25,602 nucleotides of DNA from an uncultured Bacteroidales bacterium (GTDB lineage Bacteria; Bacteroidota; Bacteroidia; Bacteroidales; Paludibacteraceae), in assembly GCA_937901025.1 (NCBI GenBank), contig CALCGR010000092.1, forward strand, positions 1 through 25,602, read 5' to 3'. The notes below the pieces were generated by a model. It ran no database searches and was not told the origin of the DNA. It worked only from the letters and a program-made list of their open reading frames with translations. This document shows positions 14,387 to 22,500 of the stretch, in pieces. Numbering within the stretch: the first letter of the stretch is position 1; every line of letters begins with the position of its first letter. A program made the position numbers and the translations under genes.

Positions 14387-15040
14387 ATGCTTGACGCAAA
14401 GATTTATCAAACATTTAGAAACATCCCCGTTAGCGGAACCCTCTTGGCAGATGAAATAGGGCGAGTCTCGCAGAATCGTCCGTATGCTAACCCTGCTGCA
14501 AAGATGAGGGAGTTGGAGCTATCGAACGTTGTCATACGCCTTAAGAAAGGGTTGTATGTGTTGGACGGCTCCGCCTTGGGTTTCCCTCCTTCGGCTGCCG
14601 TCTGTTCGAATGCGATTTACGGTCCTTCCTATCTCTCGGAGCAGTGGGCGTTGAGTTTTTATGGTCTTATTCCCGAGCGAGTAAATGCATTAACCGCCAT
14701 AACGACAAAACACGGACGAACGTTTGAAAATAAGTTAGGTACCTTTATTTATTCGCAAGTGGATACGGCTTATTTTTCAATCGGCATCACCACTACGATG
14801 ATGGATTCTGCATCGGTTCTTATTGCCACTCCGGAAAAAGCCCTGGCGGATTTAATCTTGACGGATAGTTATGTGCCCACTCATTCGATTGTGGCTTTGG
14901 GTCGTTATTTGGAGGAGGATCTGCGATTGGATATGGAAGCGCTATCCTCTTTGAATACGCAGGTGATAGCCGAATGTGCGGCACAAGGACGCAAAACGAG
15001 TACGTTTAATAACCTAATTAAATTGATTCAAAAGCAATGA
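14387..15040 (+). CDS. abiEi: AbiEi-like antitoxin of a type IV toxin-antitoxin system
   Basis: A 217-residue protein resembling the AbiEi antitoxin/transcriptional regulator group. The N-terminal part (MLDAKIYQTFRNIPVSG, then about 40 residues through KMRELELSNVVIRLKKGLYVL) looks like the winged-helix domain. The middle YGPSYLSEQWALSFYGLIPE and TPEKALADLI are typical of the family; the latter is the usual 'PEKALxD' motif. The ATG at 14387 is preferred over a TTG at 14366 in the same frame, because homologues begin near the MLDxKIY stretch; no ribosome-binding site decides it. Its stop overlaps the toxin ATG by 4 bp (ATGA), the standard antitoxin-toxin arrangement. It should neutralise the toxin without direct complex formation and repress the operon. 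Confidence 0.85.
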   Translation: MLDAKIYQTFRNIPVSGTLLADEIGRVSQNRPYANPAAKMRELELSNVVIRLKKGLYVLDGSALGFPPSAAVCSNAIYGPSYLSEQWALSFYGLIPERVNALTAITTKHGRTFENKLGTFIYSQVDTAYFSIGITTTMMDSASVLIATPEKALADLILTDSYVPTHSIVALGRYLEEDLRLDMEALSSLNTQVIAECAAQGRKTSTFNNLIKLIQKQ

Positions 15041-15858
15041 CATTGTTTGAACAATTAGTGGAGGAAAATGCTCCCAAGAACGAGCAGGAACGTGTTAATT
15101 ATCAGCGCGAATTGATGCAGAAGGTAACGCTGGCCGGTTTAGTCCGTGGCGGTTTCTTTGAGAAAGCTGCTTTTTACGGCGGTACCTGTCTTCGGCTCAT
15201 GCACGGGTTGCCTCGTTATTCGGAAGATATGGATTTTTCCCTTCTTGATAAGGATAGTACAACACATTTGGAGGATTATTTTGCTTCTATCGTCAATGAG
15301 TTTGCCTTATTGGGGCTTTCGGTAGAGGTGGATAAGAAGGATAAAAAACAGTTTGGGCGAGTGGAGTCTGCTTTTTTGAAGGAAAATACAGAGGCGTATG
15401 AAATTAAGTTCCAGACTCGGAAGATACTGAAAGTAAAGATCGAATTAGATACCGATCCGCCGCTTCAGTTCCAAACGGAACAAAAAATCGTCAGACAACC
15501 CTATGGTTTCCCGGTGTGCTGTATGACCTTGCCGGATTTGTTTGCGGGCAAGATGCATGCCTTAGTGTATCGTGCTTGGGCTACGCGCGTCAAGGGACGT
15601 GACTGGTTCGATTTTGAGTGGTATATTAATCACAATGTCCCCTTGGATTTTAGGCACTTGCAAGAGCGCGTGCGCGAGTTTTCCGGTGCGGCGGTCGCAC
15701 AAGAGGAGTTCTTGCGCTTGCTGCGTGAACGGCTATCCTCTGCGAATATCAATCAGGTAAAGGCCGACGTACTTCCCTTTGTGGATAACCCCCGAGATTT
15801 AGATTTCTGGTCCAACGAGCATTTCGTTTCTTTGTTGGATCATCTCATCTTGCAATAA
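15037..15858 (+). CDS. abiEii: AbiEii-like nucleotidyltransferase toxin
   Basis: A 273-residue member of the AbiEii/AbiGii nucleotidyltransferase toxin family. The polymerase-beta-like core is FYGGTCLRLMHGLPRYSEDMDFSLL (read in two parts: GGTCLRLMHGLPRYSE and DMDFSLL). It holds the GGT-L motif and the RxSxDxDF-type metal-binding aspartates. Further family motifs are VKIELDTDPP, LPDLFAGKMHALVYR and KGRDWFDFEWYI. Relatives transfer nucleotides, in some cases to tRNA acceptor ends, and stop growth; AbiE systems act in phage abortive infection. Translation is coupled to the antitoxin by ATGA. Both genes are somewhat AT-richer than mdh/ldcA, which fits an acquired accessory module. The target cannot be read from sequence. 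Confidence 0.9.
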   Translation: MTLFEQLVEENAPKNEQERVNYQRELMQKVTLAGLVRGGFFEKAAFYGGTCLRLMHGLPRYSEDMDFSLLDKDSTTHLEDYFASIVNEFALLGLSVEVDKKDKKQFGRVESAFLKENTEAYEIKFQTRKILKVKIELDTDPPLQFQTEQKIVRQPYGFPVCCMTLPDLFAGKMHALVYRAWATRVKGRDWFDFEWYINHNVPLDFRHLQERVREFSGAAVAQEEFLRLLRERLSSANINQVKADVLPFVDNPRDLDFWSNEHFVSLLDHLILQ

Positions 15859-15900
15859 CCCCCTTGTTTTTCTTGCAAAATAAAAAAAAGTAAAAAAATA

Positions 15901-15932
15901 TTTGGTAGTTTGAAAAATTTTTACTACCTTTG
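15901..15932 (+). promoter_or_regulatory. Promoter of a long untranslated transcript
   Basis: TTTG (15901-15904), 20 bp, TACCTTTG (15925-15932). An exact consensus, but the next convincing gene starts 580 bp downstream. It may serve a small RNA or an unusually long leader of the giant gene at 16515. Confidence 0.85.
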
Positions 15933-15937
15933 CACCC

Positions 15938-16089
15938 GGATTTGAAAAAGTCCACGTACGTATTGATAAATAACATAAGACAGTAAACGGTTAAGACACA
16001 CTACAGCTTATGGGAACACGGTTTATTCCGAATATTATCCATCCCCTGCACTCATCCTTGCTTAGGTAAGGTTGAGTGATTTTGTGTCT
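15938..16089 (+). ncRNA. Candidate structured RNA (small RNA or long 5' leader)
   Basis: At the predicted transcript start, GGATTT (15938-15943), the GNRA-type loop GAAA and AAGTCC (15948-15953) form a 6-bp hairpin. Further down, AGACACA (15994-16000) is the exact complement of TGTGTCT (16083-16089). Inside that span lie two local hairpins. One is ATGG/CCAT (16010-16013 with 16039-16042). The other is an 11-position stem with one mismatch, CACTCATCCTT (16049-16059) with AAGGTTGAGTG (16068-16078). This gives a plausible three-way junction. I do not recognise the family. The short T-rich run after the last hairpin (ATTTTGTGT) could be a weak end. Confidence 0.5.
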
Positions 16090-16117
16090 AATACCCCCTG
16101 TCTCGATGTCCGCCCGG

Positions 16118-16143
16118 CACCGTGCATTGTGTATTATGCACCG
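16118..16143 (+). repeat. CGTGCATTGTG mini-repeat, third copy
   Basis: CACCGTGCATTGTG followed by a degenerate TATTATGCACCG. The first 14 bases match the copy inside manC. Confidence 0.75.
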
Positions 16144-16170
16144 AGGTAAAGTACTGGTTTTTACGTTACC

Positions 16171-16214
16171 TCACCGATACGATACCGATACGTCACCGAA
16201 CGGTCACCGAAGGG
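16171..16214 (+). repeat. Four-unit 11-bp tandem repeat
   Basis: Units TCACCGATACG, ATACCGATACG, TCACCGAACGG and TCACCGAAGGG at 16171, 16182, 16193 and 16204. The unit length is about one DNA helical turn. The dyad CGGT-C-ACCG lies across units 3 and 4. Confidence 0.85.
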
Positions 16215-16266
16215 TGTTCGTTAAAAAGGGGGATATACAGGGGACTTGCATAGGCCTGAAATCCGA

Positions 16267-16308
16267 TGGAGATGTTGTGGAGATGTTGTGACAATGTTGT
16301 GACTTGTG
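16267..16308 (+). repeat. Second 11-bp tandem repeat of unrelated sequence
   Basis: Units TGGAGATGTTG (16267-16277), TGGAGATGTTG (16278-16288), TGACAATGTTG (16289-16299) and the partial TGACTTGTG (16300-16308). The period is the same as in the preceding array but the sequence is unrelated. Confidence 0.85.
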
Positions 16309-16341
16309 AGGGGGCGGAAAGGAGTAGAGTGTGCCACAAGT

Positions 16342-16426
16342 GTGCCAATGGCACAGTGGCACAGTCGCATAACGAACAGATGGATAGTTACTTACATAAG
16401 AATGCCAAAGTGCCAATGGCACAGTG
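16342..16426 (+). repeat. Two copies of a 17-bp element with a perfect dyad
   Basis: GTGCCAATGGCACAGTG occurs exactly at 16342-16358 and 16410-16426, a 68-bp shift. Its first 13 bases are a perfect dyad GTGCCA-A-TGGCAC. Extra half-sites (GTGCCAC near 16331, GTGGCAC near 16356) surround the first copy. It could be an operator pair for the gene at 16515. Confidence 0.7.
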
Positions 16427-16514
16427 CATGTTTAGGATTTTGAGTTAGATTTTTAGAAATATATAGAAATAGGAAAAACAAAATAAACTAACCCTTTAAA
16501 CAAACAAAACTATT

Positions 16515-19500
16515 ATGAAAGCTAATTTACTTTCTTTCATTAGGGGCTTAAAGAACGGAACACCGCCTCGGTTCCAGAGTTATCTCAAATCTCTCACTCT
16601 GCTGCTCGTCATGCTGATGAGTGTGAATATGGTGAGGGGAGCAGATTGTACTCCTGAAGAAATTTTCAAAATTACTTCATATTCCACTATTCCAACAAAC
16701 TGGACTTCTAATGGTAGCATCACTGGATCTTATTTTAAATTCGATAATAATACTTCCTATTTGTGTACTCCATTAATAGACTCTCACGATAATGTGATAT
16801 TAACATGTAGTGTGGCCACATTGAATAGTGGAACAGCAAATCCATTAACTATTCAATTGCTTGACGAGAATAATATAGTAAAAAACACATATACCTCAAA
16901 AACACCAAGTTCAAGTGATTATATATCAAGTACTACTGATTTAGGTAAGATAGATTACAAATTTAAACTTAAATTTTATCGTGCTGCTTCTTCAGGAAGA
17001 GGCGTAAGACTACAATCAATAGTATTGAAAGGTTGTGAACTTGTTCCCGCAGACCCAGTAACCACTCTTTACCTTTCAGAAGCAGGTACATTATCAGATA
17101 ATCTCAAAGGTACTTACAAAGTCGGCGACAAATACACCTTGCCAGATGAAGTAACTGCTGAATGTGGCGGTAAGACCTTTGTTGGTTGGAGTACAGAAAC
17201 TGTTGATTCTCCAACAAAACCAACATCCAAGTTCTATGAGCCAGGTGAAGAAGTAACTTTGGCAGCCAATAACACTTTCTATGCCGTCTTTGCAGATGCA
17301 AGTGAAGGTGGTGGTGAGCAAGGAAGTGTTGTCGTTTCTTATAGTTCTACTAACTTTCCAACAGGGTATGGAACCGCCAACACATTTACTGAATATACCT
17401 TAGAAGGATATAAATTTAAAATTCAGCAGGTATATAAAAATGGTGAAAAGCAGCAATGGCGTGCTGGTGGTAATTCTAGTGGAACGGGCATTATCTATAA
17501 TAATGAAGCATTCCCAGGCAAGATAGCATCGGTTGTTGTAACTTGGGATAATTCAGATGGTAATAAAAACCACACTTTGAAAAAAGGAAGTTCTGCCAAT
17601 CCTACTGAAGGAACTTCTGTTAATGGCGTTTATAATAGTACAGAAGGAACAACAACCTTTGATTGTGGGGGTGATTGCGACTATTTTGTGCTAACTAATG
17701 GTTCTAGTGCTGGCTATACAAAATCATTTACTATAAATTACGGAGGCGGTACCACTTACTCCAACTACTCCACTACTTGCTCGGGGACACCGACTCCGAA
17801 GATTACGATGACGGGGACCTTGAATCCGTTCACGTATTATGCAACTATGGGTCCGTCTGCTGCACAAAGTGTAACAGTAAGCGGAGCGAACTTGAAGGCC
17901 AATATCACGGTGACTGCCTCCACCAATTTTGAGGTTAGTCTATCCGAAGCATCGGGTTATGGTTCTTCGGTTACCTTAACCCAAACTTCCGGTACGGTTG
18001 CTGAAACCCCTGTATATGTTCGTTTGGCTGCCGATATCGCTGAGACCGCTTCTATTAATGGTACGATTACAGCTGCTTCCACGGACGCTTCCTCCAAAAC
18101 GAAGGACGTATCCGGTAGCGTAAGCGCCGAACCTCTCAAAACAATGAAACAGGTAATCGATGCTGCGAAAGAGGGTAAGACGATGTGTATCGCAATTGAT
18201 AATTGGGTGGTTACCGGTGTAAACGGAAACAATGCCTACATTGCTGATAAGAACAACGAATATGGTATTATAGCATATAAGAGTGGTCACGGATTTACCG
18301 CCGGAGATGTGCTGAATGGTGTTGTTTCGGGTGTAACTTCGAATTACTACAATGGTGTACTTCCAGAACTGACCAATTTGGTTAAGAGTTATTCAGAGCT
18401 GAAGGTAACTACCGGTGGTAGTGTAACGAATATACCAGAGAAAACATTTGCCGACCTTAATTCGGATTTAATTGGTACCATTATTACTCTCAAGAATGCG
18501 GTATATAATGAAGCAGGTGGTGTTCTGGAAGATGCCAATGATCCGGAGCTATATGTGGTTGCTAGCGACCTGTTTTATAGCGATGCTTCTTGGAGAGATG
18601 GCAAATTCTACAAAACAACCGGTGTTTATACTTGGTCTTCCGGTAGCAAAGGCTATTATACTGACTACATTAACCCTCGCAAAGCAGAGGATATCGTTGA
18701 GTTGACCGTTGCCCCGATCTTCACGACGCAACCGCAAGATGCTGCTTATCAGCAAAACGAGACCGCTGCCGCGATGACGGTTGTCACTTCGGGTTCGGAT
18801 GCTACCTATCAATGGTATTCCAACACAATCAAATCTACGGACGGTGCAACGACTATTGATGGCGCGACCAACACTTCTTATACGCCGAGCACGACCGAAT
18901 TTGGTACCGCTTATTACTACTGCGTTGCAACGAATGCAGCCGGTACGGCTACTTCCGACATCGCTACCATCGTTGTAGCACAAGCGATTACAATTACAGT
19001 TAACCAACCCGATAACGCAACGATTAGTGCAACTCCTAATCCTGCCGTTGTCGGAGGTACAGTTACGTTGACTTATAGCAATATTGCAGAGCACTACCAT
19101 TTTGTTCGCTGGAACGTAACGGGTGTTACCCTTACTGACGATACCGAGAACAATGTGACCTTCGAAATGCCGGCGAATGACGTTTCTGTTTCGGCTGTAA
19201 TAGAAGAGGATACCAAGCGCGATGTTACCCTGCATATTGGTGCTGAAGAAACGGTTGTGAAAGATGTTTACGATGGCACCCCGTTCTCCGAGATCAAACC
19301 CGCTACCGATCCTGCTGGCGACGCTGCCGGTGATTGTGCTAATGCCTTCGTGGGTTGGGCTACCGAAGCTATCACAGGATCAACAACTGAAGATAAAGTT
19401 GCTTGGGTTACTGCCACGACTGTTATTGACGCCGACCACATCAACTTCTATGCCGTATTTGCAAATGCAGAAGCAGGGGGAACAGAAGAAGCTTTGATGA

Positions 19501-22500
19501 TAACATTAGATATGAGCGATCCATCTTGGGGATTCCCTACCGATTATGAGCTTGGACCAACTCAATATACAAATGCGCAAGGTTATGCCATTGAAATTAT
19601 GGGCACAACTACCAGTTCGGGAAAGGGATATAAAGCGATGACTGATGAGGATGGCAACCCTAAAGCACTTATAATGGGTAAAACTAATGCTTATCTCCTA
19701 CTACCTCAATTTGATTTTGCTGTATCTAAAATAGTTTGTGAGCATAATGATGGGCAAGTTTCAGGATCTGTTACTTGGAATGTTTATGCAGGCGATAATG
19801 CTGCAAGTACTTCTATTACAGGATGCTCAAGTGATGCAGAATTCTCAATCAATCAAGCATATCAAAATTCTCAATTAAAGATTAAGGTTACTAATGGGAA
19901 TAACACCCAATTTAAGAATATTCAAATCTATTCCAAGATATCTTATTCCGGCTATGTTACTTCTTGCTGCACGAAACATGATGTAAAATTGACTAATAAC
20001 GGTGTTGCAACTGGTGGTACTTTTGAGGCTAATCCTGCCAAAGCTTGCGATGGTACAGATATTACATTGATTGCGACTCCTGCAACCGGTTATCAGTTCG
20101 TGGCTTGGAGTACAGACCCCACACAAACGATCGTAGATAATGTATTCACAATGCCTGATGAGGATGTTACTGTAAGCGCATCCTTCGAATTGCAAAAGCA
20201 CAATGTAACTCTGCACAAGAATGATGGAGTTAATCCGGAGGCTACTGACGTATCCGAATATACGTATGGTGATACCAAGAACCTGAAGACGCTTGCTACG
20301 TTAGCTTGGAGCGTTGATGGTCACATCTTTGCCGGTTGGGCAACAAGTGCTGCCGGTAAGGGCGAATATGAAGATGGTTATGCCTTCAAACTCGAAGAAG
20401 AGAACGACGTAGATCTCTACGCTACTTGGGTAGAGGAATCGCTTCGTCCGGTAACCTATACTTCGGTTGAGCACTTAACGTATGCTAACACCAATCCCGA
20501 GACGGTTAACAAGGATGCTATCGGATTCGTTGTTGCTTACACCGTAGATGCTCACTATCAAGTTACCGATGCTGCGGTTACCGTTAATGGGGTGGCTCTA
20601 ACTTCCGGAATAACCGTTGGCCAATTCGGTTTGGCGATAGAAAAAGCGGACGGCTTTGACGGACCGATTGTTGTTACTCCGGTGGTTGCACCTATTATAT
20701 ATAATGTAATGTGGGAAGCAAATGGTGAGCAATTCACTACCAACACCGTTCAACAAGGAAGCAAACCGACGCTACCGGCAGAAGAACCGACTACCTGCGG
20801 TGAGACTATCTTGTTCATGGGTTGGACTAATGCAGAATACTACAACCATACCACTCCACCAACAGTTCTGTTCAACGATGCCGCTTCTGCTCGAGAGGTA
20901 AAAGCAGAAGATGCTGTTGATGGCACTATTACATATTATGCCGTTTATGCAGAAGTAACTTCTACTCCTGTAGCCGAATCTACAGTTTATACGAGCAATA
21001 TTGATAATGATAAGTTGGGCGACAAAGTGAAGATTGGAGGTAGTGATGATAATCAAGTTGCTGCTATAAAGTTGGGTACAGGTAGTACTCCTGCAAGTTC
21101 GCTGAGTTTCTCTGTACCTGCTGGAACAACAACGATTACCTTACACGCCGCTGCTTGGAACGGAAGTACTAACGCAACGATTCAGATGTCCACTGAAAAG
21201 GCAGGGGTTACAATTACTCCTTCTGCTGCTCAATCTGTTGCTGCAAATACAGGTGCTACAGGTAATTCGCCTTATTCAATTACTCCTGCTGATGGTGATT
21301 TCTACACCTTCACCTTATCGGGTGTAACGGAAGAGACAACGATTAAGGTAGCTAATACGGGTGCTCGTGTAGTTCTATGGGGTATCAATACCGCAACAAC
21401 TATCACTTCCGACTATTCGACCACTTGCCTTGCCGCTTTGGCTAATCCGACAATCACTACTGCTGAAGGTGAGTACTGTGGTAGCGTAGATGTTGAGATT
21501 ACCCAACCTGCCGGCAATCCTGATGGTGCAAAGATTATGTATTCTACCGACAACGAGACTTGGAACGAATACATCGCTGCGGTTAATATCACAACTTCCG
21601 GAACTGTTTACGCTAAGGTGGTGAAGGATCCTAAATCAACCGAAGTGGTTAGTGCGACTTACACCGTTTATCCGGCATACACGTTAGCACAAGCCGCTAC
21701 GGCTGCTTCTGCTACCAGTCAAATCGCTTGCTTGACCTTCACCGACCTGCTCGTTCAGGCTCGCACACTGAGTGAAGCATTCCTAAAAGCAAGCGACGGA
21801 CAAATCGTTCTGCTGAGTAAGTCCAGTCACGGATTACAAGTGGGCGATAAGTTGGTAGCCAACGATGCACACGTAACGTTCGTTAAGGCACACGACTTAT
21901 TACAACTGACCTCTACGGAAGGTATTGCCGCTGCCACAACGGGTAACGCAACAACTCCTGAAGAGAAAGCAATCACGGCTTTAGTGGCTGCCGATTATGG
22001 TCAACTCGTTAAGATTATGAATGTAACTTACGATGCAACCAACAAGAAGTTCACAGATGCTTCTTCTAACGAGATTGCTGTTGACGCTAAGTTCTTCCCA
22101 AGCGGTATTCCTACTTCTTGGCCTGATGGCGGTAAGTTCAATGTAACAGGTATCGTACTGACCAATAGCGACAAAGTGGTTATCGCTCCGCGTAATACCG
22201 ATGACCTTGAGTCGTTGGCTACGCCACTTGATAAACCGACCAACTTTGCTGTGGCTTCTGTTAATTCCTACCAAGCATCCTACTCTTGGACAGCAGTAGA
22301 GAATAATGCCGGTTACACCTTATATATCTATGATGGTGAAACCGAAATCTATAAGAGCACTACAATTGGTAAGACTCGTACCGACTATGCTCCTACAAAA
22401 GTTCTTGAAGCAGGTCACACCTATACCGCTAAATTGGTGGCTTTAGGCGATAAAGCAGAACACTCCGATAGCCAGGCTGCTGAAGTTACCTTTACTACCA

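Larger units (their letters stand above)
16090..16514. other. Repeat-rich intergenic region upstream of the giant gene
   Basis: No convincing protein gene. It holds, in order, a CGTGCATTGTG mini-repeat, a four-unit 11-bp tandem repeat, a second unrelated 11-bp tandem repeat, two copies of a 17-bp dyad element, and an AT-rich leader. No TTTG-N20-TAnnTTTG promoter was found within it, nor a Shine-Dalgarno before the ATG at 16515. Confidence 0.7.

Noticed and set aside
16010..16069. 19-codon open frame MGTRFIPNIIHPLHSSLLR in the RNA candidate
   Set aside because: Could be a leader peptide, but it has no ribosome-binding site and its bases are used by the predicted hairpins; too little evidence to annotate.
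13716..16426. CRISPR array
   Set aside because: Repeats are 7, 11 or 17 bp and tandem or isolated, without regular spacers; no cas genes in the window.
16076..16448. Small open frames (60-72 residues) on both strands before the giant gene
   Set aside because: They are read through the 11-bp tandem repeats and the dyad elements, have no ribosome-binding site and no protein-like composition.
18549..19235. 228-residue minus-strand open frame
   Set aside because: Antisense to the continuous giant frame. Like the other minus frames in 17000-25600 it is rich in I/R/S/N, as expected for reverse reading of Thr/Ala-rich codons.
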